Below, in pieces: positions 5,749 through 12,322 of a stretch of DNA of 12,322 nucleotides (within the stretch, counting starts at the first letter, position 1; every line of letters starts with the position of its first letter). Under the pieces are notes generated by a model, which was given only the letters and a program-made list of their open reading frames with translations, was not told where the DNA came from and did not search any database. The translations under genes and the position numbers were made by a program. This DNA comes from Kordiimonadaceae bacterium (GTDB lineage: Bacteria > Pseudomonadota > Alphaproteobacteria > Sphingomonadales > Kordiimonadaceae), in the NCBI GenBank assembly GCA_014238195.1, contig JABABO010000131.1:1-12322 (forward strand). Reading direction: 5' to 3'.

Positions 5749-6723
5749 CTATTTGAAAGCGCCTTTTTTTCGCAAGCTAAAAAATAATGACATGCCTGCG
5801 ATGATAGGATACTTCCGCATCCAATCTTTAACTTCAATATTGACGCCAGAATGCCGCCTTATCTTCCAAGCTATATAATCAATACCCCCATCAAATGTCA
5901 CTGTCGCTTTCAACAAGCGCATGAAACTAACAAATTTGCCATTCATGCGTCTAAAAAACCACGCAGTTTTTGCGATAACCTTAGGGGTGGTCGGTGGTTG
6001 CTTTTTAGGGACATGAGAAACATATAAGCCAAGCGCATCAATTATTAACGGATAGATATCTTCGTAACGTTGTTTATCCAGCAAATATAGCTCCTGGCCT
6101 TTACCACGGCGCTCTGAGCGTAATTCTGCTGCATACGTTTGCTCAAAACTTTCAATCCATGTCACGCGGGAGCCACTCGCCACAGGGACAAGTGGAAGCG
6201 TCTTGCCGATCATCGTTTTATGGGCTTCTGAAATATCCAATGCAATCATGCGCTTGGTAATATCATTACGAGCGAGCAAAAGCATACAAGGCTGACAAAA
6301 CCGTGCCCATATGGACGCATTCAAACAGTTAGGGCCCACTCTGTGCGCCAAATCGGCCCGTGATATTACCGCATATTTTGACCGGATTACAGTCCCATCA
6401 ATGACGATTTCATGATAAAAAACATTAGGGGGTATTATTTTATTAGCGACTGCTAACCAACGTTTTTTATAAGCCCTAGAATAATTTTCAACAACTACAT
6501 AAAAATCGAGAACTTTTTCGTCTATTTCACCCGTGCGTAAGCAAGACCCATAATATAAAACACCATCAACAGCATCACTATACTGATCAGCGATATCTTT
6601 GGCGGCTTCGGTAACCGCTGTGGGAATACTGCGCCGCCATTCCTGAAGAATAAAGTCATGCAAAGCCCCCGAAGTTGGGGCTGCTTCGGCGTTCTGGGGT
6701 CTGTTTGTGTTCGTTTCGCTCAT
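5749..6723 (-). CDS. Tam41/Mmp37-like nucleotidyltransferase, candidate CDP-diacylglycerol synthase
   Basis: The 324-residue protein resembles the Tam41 (Mmp37) family, whose mitochondrial members make CDP-diacylglycerol from CTP and phosphatidate with a nucleotidyltransferase fold. Matching features are YYGSCLR (57-63), the expected GS motif, then LDFYVVV with Asp73 (72-78) as a metal-binding candidate, a H/FY segment (VFYHEIVIDG, 101-110) and KYAVIS (116-121). A basic C-terminal part (IDYIAWKIRRHSG, 281-293) could contact membrane. There is no signal peptide or clear membrane span, so it is probably a peripheral membrane protein. The ATG at 6721-6723 has AGGTG four bases upstream. It starts 19 bases after the lipid-kinase gene and is surely in its operon. 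The family assignment comes from motifs only; another nucleotidyltransferase role is possible. Confidence 0.6.
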   Translation of the reverse strand: MSETNTNRPQNAEAAPTSGALHDFILQEWRRSIPTAVTEAAKDIADQYSDAVDGVLYYGSCLRTGEIDEKVLDFYVVVENYSRAYKKRWLAVANKIIPPNVFYHEIVIDGTVIRSKYAVISRADLAHRVGPNCLNASIWARFCQPCMLLLARNDITKRMIALDISEAHKTMIGKTLPLVPVASGSRVTWIESFEQTYAAELRSERRGKGQELYLLDKQRYEDIYPLIIDALGLYVSHVPKKQPPTTPKVIAKTAWFFRRMNGKFVSFMRLLKATVTFDGGIDYIAWKIRRHSGVNIEVKDWMRKYPIIAGMSLFFSLRKKGAFK

Positions 6724-6742
6724 GGGTCACCTATTAGCAGCA

Positions 6743-7771
6743 CTAAGGGGTTAACATATCTAGAAATATTAATGCCCTGTCGCCTTTCAATATTATCTGC
6801 GTATCTTTTTGCGGGGTATAAATTTCACCGTCTAGCGTGACTTGATCTGTAGTTTTAAGGCGCACCAAATCACCCCGTCGCACATGTACACCTTGAATTG
6901 ATTTTCGTCCAAAAGATTGCATGATCAAGCCTTTGATCGCCCGCAAGCTATTATGTCCACCTGTTTCAATCGCAGAAAACCGTAAACCCCCGGTGCCTTC
7001 CCTACCATAAGGTTTTAAACCAAAAAGCAACTTATCTAGTGTGGTAATTAAAACCGCAGTATAACGACCACCTAGACGGCCTTGTCCTGCTATGGAAATC
7101 TCCATAGTGTCAGAGGTAATTATCTCCTTCTTACCAAACCCTATAGCCGCCGCCATCAGCGTAAATAATGAATATAAATGCGCCAGTCCGTTCGGCAATC
7201 CACGAGCATAAGCATTTTCGCGGCACCAAACAATCGCTTTCACAACGCCAGCCCCGCCAAAAAATGTCCCAACATATGGACCAATTTCATCCCCCATATC
7301 TAATTCAATGACATGACGTTTTGCCAATTTATTTGGCACATGGCCAGCATGGACAGTTTTGATAATTTTTTGCAACATTTTATCGGGCCGTGCACGGTAG
7401 CCAAGATCAGCGGCTGTCATATTGGTTTTACCGCCAGGTAAAAAAGCAATTGGTGGGGTTTCTTTAAAAGGATTACGGTATAAAAGCGCAGCAAATACTA
7501 ATCCTATCGTACCGTCACCACCGTTAATGACTAATACCGCTGGTTTAGAGCGTGCAAAAAGAGCTAAGGCATCATCTATTGACGCTATCAAATTACCTAC
7601 ATCGCCAATCTCATAGTGCACTAGATTTGGACATGCTTCCATAACAGAACGGACACGACGCATCCCATTTTCATTCGTCGTACTTTTTAAGTTAGAAAGC
7701 ACTGCGATTAAAGGCACTGTTTTAGGCCTTGTAGCAGAGTCATATTTTTCAGATGTTTTTACTGTTGTCAT
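6743..7771 (-). CDS. Diacylglycerol-kinase-family lipid kinase
   Basis: A 342-residue DAGK catalytic-domain protein, expected to transfer phosphate from ATP to diacylglycerol or a related lipid at the inner face of the membrane. The nucleotide-binding GGDGT (84-88) and the family loop LPGGKTNMTAADLG (111-124) are clear. The second domain ends with LDGEIY (313-318), holding the DGE motif of this superfamily. The N-terminal strand reads PLIAVLSNLKSTTNENG (20-36). The ATG at 7769-7771 has only a weak AGAAGA-type ribosome binding site. The Tam41-like gene follows after 19 bases, and DUF2141 lies 103 bases upstream in the same direction. If the substrate is diacylglycerol, the product phosphatidate is exactly what a Tam41-type enzyme uses. 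Sphingosine or other lipid kinases share this fold, so the substrate is open. Confidence 0.85.
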   Translation of the reverse strand: MTTVKTSEKYDSATRPKTVPLIAVLSNLKSTTNENGMRRVRSVMEACPNLVHYEIGDVGNLIASIDDALALFARSKPAVLVINGGDGTIGLVFAALLYRNPFKETPPIAFLPGGKTNMTAADLGYRARPDKMLQKIIKTVHAGHVPNKLAKRHVIELDMGDEIGPYVGTFFGGAGVVKAIVWCRENAYARGLPNGLAHLYSLFTLMAAAIGFGKKEIITSDTMEISIAGQGRLGGRYTAVLITTLDKLLFGLKPYGREGTGGLRFSAIETGGHNSLRAIKGLIMQSFGRKSIQGVHVRRGDLVRLKTTDQVTLDGEIYTPQKDTQIILKGDRALIFLDMLTP

Positions 7772-7874
7772 GACTTAGTCTTCTATAGAAATTCGCAAAC
7801 ATGGCAAGCATTAGCCAACCACTTCAGCCCTAACATCAATATTCTAATTACGCAAAAACGCTAATAAGTGGTTA

Positions 7875-8435
7875 TCAGCGTCTCAATTTGCGGCGTTTCT
7901 TGGTTTTTTCTTCGTCACCACCTAATATATACTTTAATGTTACTGTCATATCAGTAACACCTAGAGGCACACTAAAAACCGTTTCTTCATGATCTGGGGG
8001 GGCTAAATTCAGTTCTGGGTCACGGGAAAACCCAAAGCCCTCGGTAAAGAAATCAGCTTTGCCATTGGCATTACGATCTAGCATAACAACCAGCGCATAA
8101 TCACCATCCAATGGCAAAGCTACGCATGTTGTTTGCTCATGATCTTCCACAGGCACCTCATGCCGCAGTAGTTTTTTACCCTTGGCTAAGAAATCATCTG
8201 GATTGGCCCCGTAAACTTGAACCCTTAAATTGCCTTCAATATAGCGTATATTCTTTACATGCACCCTGACGATAGCTTCATTCGTGTTTGCTTGGCATAT
8301 GTGTTTTAAAGAATTGGCGTCTGATAGTATGGCTGCATTCCCGTTTTCATTTGTTGCAAATACGGTTTGTACACTCATAGCGGCTAAGAGTATCAAATTT
8401 ACTAACATCATCAAAAGTCTGGCAGGTTTCTGCAT
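7875..8435 (-). CDS. DUF2141 family exported protein
   Basis: A 186-residue protein with an N-terminal signal peptide: KPAR, then a hydrophobic core at about 7-22 and likely cleavage near VFA (25-27). The DUF2141 domain follows, a small beta-rich domain of unknown role. Recognisable parts are GNLRVQVYG (68-76), YALVVMLDRNANGKAD (113-128) with a Ca-loop-like DxNxNGxxD pattern, and GFGFSRDPELNLAPP (133-147). Two cysteines (47 and 104) could form a disulfide in the periplasm. The C-terminus is very basic (KTKKRRKLRR). The ATG at 8433-8435 has GGAG a few bases upstream. It is probably the first gene of the operon with the lipid kinase. The 103-base gap contains an 8-bp inverted repeat (AACCACTT 7817-7824 with AAGTGGTT 7866-7873) with no T-tract. 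Confidence 0.82.
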   Translation of the reverse strand: MQKPARLLMMLVNLILLAAMSVQTVFATNENGNAAILSDANSLKHICQANTNEAIVRVHVKNIRYIEGNLRVQVYGANPDDFLAKGKKLLRHEVPVEDHEQTTCVALPLDGDYALVVMLDRNANGKADFFTEGFGFSRDPELNLAPPDHEETVFSVPLGVTDMTVTLKYILGGDEEKTKKRRKLRR

Positions 8436-8571
8436 TTTCTACTCCAGCTTCACCAAAGAAACACCTTCGCTAACAAGCAGATTAACCGCTTGATGTTGGC
8501 AAAATTGTGTCCCCTATGACGAAGAACAACAGATAACTCAACAAGCTTTTGCCATATTTTTGCTAGAGTTA

Positions 8572-8600
8572 TTGAGATATCCTAACTATATGACTGTAAA
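8572..8600 (+). promoter_or_regulatory. Candidate sigma-70 promoter of lptF
   Basis: TTGAGA (8572-8577), a 17-base spacer and TGTAAA (8595-8600) fit a sigma-70 promoter, giving a start near 8607 and a leader of about 75 bases before the lptF ATG. The -10 is imperfect (four of six). Confidence 0.3.
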
Positions 8601-8657
8601 GACACACTTTTTTACGCTACTGTGACAACCAAGTAAAATAACGACCAACTTTTAAGA

Positions 8658-8670
8658 ACAGCTCAGCTGT
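8658..8670. repeat. Short palindrome ahead of lptF
   Basis: ACAGCT and AGCTGT are perfect six-base arms around a single C, twelve bases before the lptF ATG. It occupies the place where a ribosome binding site would be expected, and no clear one is visible. It could be a protein site, or chance. Confidence 0.3.
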
Positions 8671-8682
8671 GTTGATAAAGCA

Positions 8683-9876
8683 ATGATAACAAAAATTGAT
8701 CGATACATTCTAAAACAAGTGCTTGCCCCTTTGATGACGACACTCGGCATTGCAGCCCTATTATTGGTTCTAGAGCGCATGCTGCGGCTATTTGACTTTG
8801 TCGTAAACCAAGGTGGGCCAGTTGATGTTGTCTTTAAAATGCTGGCCAATCTAACCCCGCACTATATGGGCTTGGCATTGCCTATTGGTATGTTTTTGGG
8901 CATATTACTGGCGTTTCGAAAATTATCCATATCAAGTGAATTAGATGCCTTAACGTCATCGGGCATAAGTCTACCACGGTTAATGCGACCTGTGCTTTTC
9001 TTGGCAACATTTCTGATGTTGATAAATGTAATATTAGTTGGTTGGGTACAGCCCCATAGCCGCTACGCTTATCGCGGCCTTGAATTTGATCTAAGATCAG
9101 GGGCGCTTGGCGCCAGTATTCGGGTAGGTGAATTTGTTGAACTGGGGGATGATATTGTCCTCAGGATTGAAGAATCGCAAAATCAAGGCGCTGACCTTGT
9201 TGGTATTTTTTTAGAACGCCGCAATGAGCAAGGCAGCATATCAGTCACAGCAAAACGGGGCGGGTTTTACGCGACAGGTGATAGCCAAACGATTGTGCTA
9301 CGGCTATTTGACGGCGTGCTTGTTGATCTTAATGAAAGCCAAAACAAGCCCCGGGTGCTCAGTTTTGAACGCCAAGACCTTACCGTTAAATTACCAACTG
9401 CGCAGCAATTTCGAAATCGCGGTGGTGAAGAACGTGAAATGACCCTGCCCGAATTATTCTTACAAAAAGATAATCCTGATATTCCTTCAAGTGTGCAGGC
9501 CTCGTATAACGGCAATTATCATTGGCGCGTTATGCATAGTCTGACTTTTTTAATATTACCATTTTTGGCCATTCCTTTGGGAATCACGAATAAACGTGCG
9601 GCAAGCGGTATGGGTATATTCTTTGGCGTTGCCACGGTTATTGTTTATAATGAAATGATGGAAGGCATGAAAACTGCTGTTGTTAGTGGTGCGTCGCCGT
9701 ATCTAAGCATCTGGTTACTTTATGGAATAATGGCCCTGCTCAGTTTTGGTATGTTTCACACCACTGCCTTTAAAGTTGGGGGCGAACCCCTTCGCTGGTT
9801 AAACCGCGCTTGGGGGGCTATAAAATCACCGCTTATTCGCATCAGTCGGCGCATAATAGGGATGGCAAAAGCATGA
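8683..9876 (+). CDS. lptF: LptF/LptG family LPS-export permease (LptF-like)
   Basis: A 397-residue YjgP/YjgQ family inner-membrane protein. LptF and LptG form the membrane part of the LptB2FG ABC exporter, which extracts lipopolysaccharide from the inner membrane and passes it to LptC and LptA. The N-terminus is typical: IDRYILKQ (5-12), a first membrane segment (about 16-36), a second (about 60-78) and the cytoplasmic coupling region ISSELDALTSSGIS (83-96), followed by a third segment (about 103-121). A periplasmic beta-jellyroll-like domain follows, then three membrane segments (about 285-365) with PFLAIPLGI between. The sequence is more LptF- than LptG-like by eye. The usual adjacent partner gene is absent; the next gene is a GNAT-like protein. 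It diverges from the DUF2141/lipid-kinase operon. Confidence 0.88.
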   Translation: MITKIDRYILKQVLAPLMTTLGIAALLLVLERMLRLFDFVVNQGGPVDVVFKMLANLTPHYMGLALPIGMFLGILLAFRKLSISSELDALTSSGISLPRLMRPVLFLATFLMLINVILVGWVQPHSRYAYRGLEFDLRSGALGASIRVGEFVELGDDIVLRIEESQNQGADLVGIFLERRNEQGSISVTAKRGGFYATGDSQTIVLRLFDGVLVDLNESQNKPRVLSFERQDLTVKLPTAQQFRNRGGEEREMTLPELFLQKDNPDIPSSVQASYNGNYHWRVMHSLTFLILPFLAIPLGITNKRAASGMGIFFGVATVIVYNEMMEGMKTAVVSGASPYLSIWLLYGIMALLSFGMFHTTAFKVGGEPLRWLNRAWGAIKSPLIRISRRIIGMAKA

Positions 9877-9891
9877 TAAGGTTTATATCCC

Positions 9892-9915
9892 ATCAAGCAT
9901 GCAAAATTGCTTGAT
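9892..9915. repeat. Stem-loop after lptF
   Basis: ATCAAGCA (9892-9899) and TGCTTGAT (9908-9915) form a perfect 8-bp stem with an eight-base loop, 16 bases after the lptF stop. No T-tract follows, so it may protect the mRNA 3' end or act as a weak terminator. Confidence 0.4.
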
Positions 9916-9955
9916 ATGCCGTATGTATTGATCTTTCATTCAAGATTGATAAGGT

Positions 9956-9983
9956 GACTTTAGGGTTAGCTTAATCCAAAGTC
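9956..9983. repeat. Strong stem-loop between lptF and the GNAT-like gene
   Basis: GACTTT (9956-9961) pairs with AAAGTC (9978-9983), and GGGTTA (9963-9968) with TAATCC (9972-9977, one G-T pair), leaving one bulged A and a three-base loop. The 12-pair stem lacks a T-tract, so it is not a standard terminator. Confidence 0.5.
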
Positions 9984-10017
9984 TATCACTTACATTTATA
10001 AAACTATCACTTATAAT
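9983..10017 (+). promoter_or_regulatory. Direct repeats and -10-like box ahead of the GNAT-like gene
   Basis: CTATCACTTA occurs at 9983-9992 and 10004-10013, a period of 21 bases or two helical turns, so a protein could bind both copies on one face. The second copy runs into TATAAT (10012-10017), a perfect -10 box, with CTTACA (9989-9994) at a 17-base spacing as a possible -35. A start near 10024 would leave only about seven bases before the GTG and would exclude the AAAGGG ribosome binding site (10018-10023). The promoter reading is therefore uncertain. Confidence 0.35.
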
Positions 10018-10030
10018 AAAGGGTCATATT

Positions 10031-11164
10031 GTGGACATAACAGTCACGCCCATCAGCGGCAAAAAAGCGATAAAAGACTTTATCCATGTTACTCGCTATA
10101 TTTATCGCAACGACCCCAACTTTATTCAACCCTTAACAGTGGAGCGTTTGGATGTTCTACTGCCTGACAAAAACCCTTACTACGAACATGCCGAAGTCCA
10201 GCTATTCTTAGCGCATAGACATGGCCAAGCTGTTGGCCGTATTAGCGCGCACATCGACACTCTTGCCCAAGAAAAATGGGGGCCTGATCTTTGCCACTTT
10301 GGTTTTTTCGAAGCGGAAGATTTTGCAACAGCCGAGGCCCTTTTACAAGCAGCTCAAGAGTGGGCCAAATCAAAAGGTATGAAAAAAATTCAAGGGCCTT
10401 GGTCTTTTTCGGCTAATGAAGAATGTGGAATGCTGATTGATGGCTTTGATACCCCACCCTTTGTAATGATGCCACATGGTAAACCTGACTATAAAGACTG
10501 GATGGAGACGTTAGGCTACGCTAAAGCAAAGGACCTATATGCTTTGTATGATGATTTTCCACCTGAGCCATCGCCTCGTATTGCTAAAATCTGGAAAATT
10601 GCCCAAAGGAACAAAAAGTTAAGTTTTCGCCAAATCGATATGAAACGATTTGACGCGGAAGTTCGGTTGATTATGGATATTTTCAATGATGCGTGGTCCA
10701 GCAATTGGGGTTATGTTCAATTTACTGAGGCCGAAATTAAAACTGTTGCCAAAAACCTGAAAATGCTGATCAAGCCTTATCGTACTTACATCTGCGAATA
10801 TGAAGGAGAAGCTGCGGGTTTTTTGGTAACCATTCCTGATATTAATCACAAAATCCGGGATTTAAATGGCAAGCTGTTTCCTTTTGGTATTTTCAAGCTT
10901 TTGTGGCGTATGAGTATCGGTAAAGACACCCGCGTTAGAGTGCCTTTAATGGGTGTACGTAAAAAATTTCAAGGCACACAGTTAGGGGGATTGATGCCTA
11001 TTGCGATGATCGAATCTGTCCGTAAAAATATTGTACCTCGTGGTTCCCGCAGCAGCGAATTGGGCTGGATTTTGGAAGACAATAAAGCGATGATAAACAT
11101 GATACAGGAAATTGGTGGATCTATATATAAAACCATGCGCATTTGGGAAAAATCATTGAACTAA
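10031..11164 (+). CDS. GNAT-like N-acyltransferase family protein
   Basis: A 377-residue cytoplasmic protein of a conserved but uncharacterised family with GNAT-like features. The C-terminal part has VRVPLMGVRKKFQGTQLGG (302-320), resembling the acyl-CoA-binding motif A, followed by SELGWILEDNKAMINMI (342-358) and GGSIYKTMRIWEK (362-374), as in GNAT proteins. The N-terminal half has a second GNAT-like pattern (QAVGRISAHID 66-76, FGFFEAEDF 90-98, AEALLQAAQEWAKSKG 101-116), so it may be a tandem GNAT fold. The start is GTG at 10031-10033, with AAAGGG (10018-10023) seven bases upstream. The substrate is unknown. The gene follows lptF after 154 bases that contain stem-loops and repeats, so co-transcription is uncertain. 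It ends 12 bases from the converging recG stop. Confidence 0.7.
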   Translation: MDITVTPISGKKAIKDFIHVTRYIYRNDPNFIQPLTVERLDVLLPDKNPYYEHAEVQLFLAHRHGQAVGRISAHIDTLAQEKWGPDLCHFGFFEAEDFATAEALLQAAQEWAKSKGMKKIQGPWSFSANEECGMLIDGFDTPPFVMMPHGKPDYKDWMETLGYAKAKDLYALYDDFPPEPSPRIAKIWKIAQRNKKLSFRQIDMKRFDAEVRLIMDIFNDAWSSNWGYVQFTEAEIKTVAKNLKMLIKPYRTYICEYEGEAAGFLVTIPDINHKIRDLNGKLFPFGIFKLLWRMSIGKDTRVRVPLMGVRKKFQGTQLGGLMPIAMIESVRKNIVPRGSRSSELGWILEDNKAMINMIQEIGGSIYKTMRIWEKSLN

Positions 11165-11176
11165 ATCTTACGAGGC

Positions 11177-12322
11177 TTATCCACCGCTTAATAAGCGCAC
11201 ACCTTCGTCTCGCTCAAACAAATAAAGCAAATGCCGTAGCGCTTCACCGCGTGTACCACTTAATCCACTCTCGCCTTTTTGATTAGCCTGAACAAGCCTA
11301 CGGGCATCATCACGTGCGATATCAACCAAGTATCCATGCGCTGCAAAATCAACAAGTTTAAACGCGGGCATGCCGCTTTGACGGGTTCCAAGAATTTCAC
11401 CACTGCCACGTAGCCTTAAGTCTTCTTCTGCGATGCGGAATCCATCTTCGGTTTCACGTAAGATTTTAAGACGCGCCCAAGCAATTTTATTGATATGATC
11501 TGCGCGCAGTAACAGGCAGCTAGATTTATCAGCCCCACGACCAACACGGCCACGTAGTTGATGCAATTGCGACAAGCCAAATCGTTCAGCATGTTCAATC
11601 ACCATTATAGTAGCTTCGGGAACGTTGACACCCACTTCAATCACAGTTGTGGCAACTAAAATCGCAATATCGCCTGATTGAAAGCGTTGCATGACGTCAT
11701 CTTTTTCTGCTGGCTTCATGCGACCATGAACAAGACCTACCTGATCCCCAAAGACTTGAGCCAGGCTTTTGGCGCGTTCTTCGGCAGCCGCCATATCAAT
11801 AATCTCACTTTCTTCAACCATCGGGCATACCCAGTAAGCACGCTGACCGCTCGCAATAGCCCGCTGCAAGCCAGCGATGACATCCGCTAAACGATTATTT
11901 GATAAAACCCGCGTATCAATGGGCTTGCGCCCTGGGGGCTTTTCCTGAATTTTGGACACATCCATATCGCCGTATAATGTAAGTGTCAAAGTACGGGGGA
12001 TTGGCGTAGCCGTCATACCAAGCATATCGACCCCAACATTGGCTTTGCGCGACAAAGCTAAGCGCTGTTCAACCCCAAAACGGTGTTGTTCGTCAATAAC
12101 TGCAAAACCAAGGTCTTTAAACACAACATCATTCTGAATAATGGCATGTGTACCAATCAATATATCAATATCCCCAGATGCAAGGCGCTCTAAAATCTCG
12201 CGCCGTATTTTGCCTTTGTTCCGCCCAGTGAGTATTTCTACGTTTAATCCCACCTGATCCACAATTTCTTTAATTGATGCCAAATGTTGCCGCGCCAGAA
12301 TTTCAGTAGGGGCAAGAAGTGC
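11177..12322 (-). CDS. recG: ATP-dependent DNA helicase RecG (partial, 5' end outside the window)
   Basis: RecG is a superfamily 2 helicase that reverses stalled replication forks and remodels branched DNA. The visible 381 residues are the C-terminal helicase part. The frame stays open to the right edge, where LLAPTEILARQHL (motif Ia) is encoded by 12284-12322, so a start inside the window would be an artefact. Further motifs in order are GTHAIIQ, DEQHRFGVEQR (II), GMTATPIPRTL (III), VHGRMKP, ATTVIEVGVNVP (V) and QLHQLRGRVGRG (VI), then the RecG-specific region with LRGSGEILGTRQSG. The C-terminus is intact, ending in LLSGG before TAA at 11177-11179. The N-terminal wedge domain and Walker A lie beyond the window. 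Confidence 0.96.
   Translation of the reverse strand, partial: ALLAPTEILARQHLASIKEIVDQVGLNVEILTGRNKGKIRREILERLASGDIDILIGTHAIIQNDVVFKDLGFAVIDEQHRFGVEQRLALSRKANVGVDMLGMTATPIPRTLTLTLYGDMDVSKIQEKPPGRKPIDTRVLSNNRLADVIAGLQRAIASGQRAYWVCPMVEESEIIDMAAAEERAKSLAQVFGDQVGLVHGRMKPAEKDDVMQRFQSGDIAILVATTVIEVGVNVPEATIMVIEHAERFGLSQLHQLRGRVGRGADKSSCLLLRADHINKIAWARLKILRETEDGFRIAEEDLRLRGSGEILGTRQSGMPAFKLVDFAAHGYLVDIARDDARRLVQANQKGESGLSGTRGEALRHLLYLFERDEGVRLLSGG

Noticed and set aside
8474..8494. A weak CAAGC/GCTTG stem upstream of the DUF2141 gene resembling the stem-loop at 9892-9915
   Set aside because: Only five pairs are perfect and the shared part is GCTTGAT alone, so a repeat family flanking lptF is not supported.
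11162..11200. A bidirectional terminator between the converging GNAT-like and recG genes
   Set aside because: The gap is only 12 bases and has no stem with a T-tract. The nearby GCTTA/TAAGC palindrome is short and lies inside recG.

Overview
The window looks like a piece of an alphaproteobacterial chromosome of moderate GC. The clues are a double cold-shock-domain protein followed by an exported DUF192 protein, an NhaB sodium/proton antiporter, a RecG helicase, an LptF-type LPS exporter subunit, and a diacylglycerol-kinase-like gene with a GGKTNMTA-type loop. The genus cannot be named from the sequence alone. NhaB may suggest a salty or alkaline habitat, but that is inference.

Layout. Positions 1-2078 (minus strand, AT-richer by eye) hold a broken DNA phosphorothioation (dnd) locus. 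The N-terminal part of dndC runs directly into the C-terminal part of dndD, in another frame. The Fe-S half of DndC and the Walker A half of DndD are both missing, and no dndB lies upstream. Positions 2279-3466 (minus) are a cold-shock protein/DUF192 operon with a readable promoter, a palindrome across its -10 box and a strong ribosome binding site. Positions 3478-5220 (minus) are nhaB with its own candidate promoter and an intrinsic terminator.

Positions 5221-5748 contain no confident gene. They carry two structured inverted repeats that both begin ACTTATAGC, a 9-bp direct repeat and a short orphan reading frame. Positions 5749-8435 (minus) hold DUF2141, a diacylglycerol-kinase-family enzyme and a Tam41-like nucleotidyltransferase. 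The last two genes are 19 bp apart and could convert diacylglycerol to phosphatidate and then to CDP-diacylglycerol. Positions 8683-11164 (plus) hold an lptF-like gene and a GNAT-like acyltransferase gene, the latter preceded by stem-loops and a 10-bp direct repeat of 21-bp period. A partial recG (minus) converges on it and runs off the right edge.

Functionally, the centre and right of the window are mostly envelope and lipid genes (DUF2141, lipid kinase, CDP-DAG synthase candidate, LptF). The left end is the remnant of a mobile defence locus next to housekeeping genes. I did not find a complete new system. The most unusual items are the dndC'/'dndD deletion junction, the kinase/Tam41-like pair and the paired hairpins at 5380-5495.
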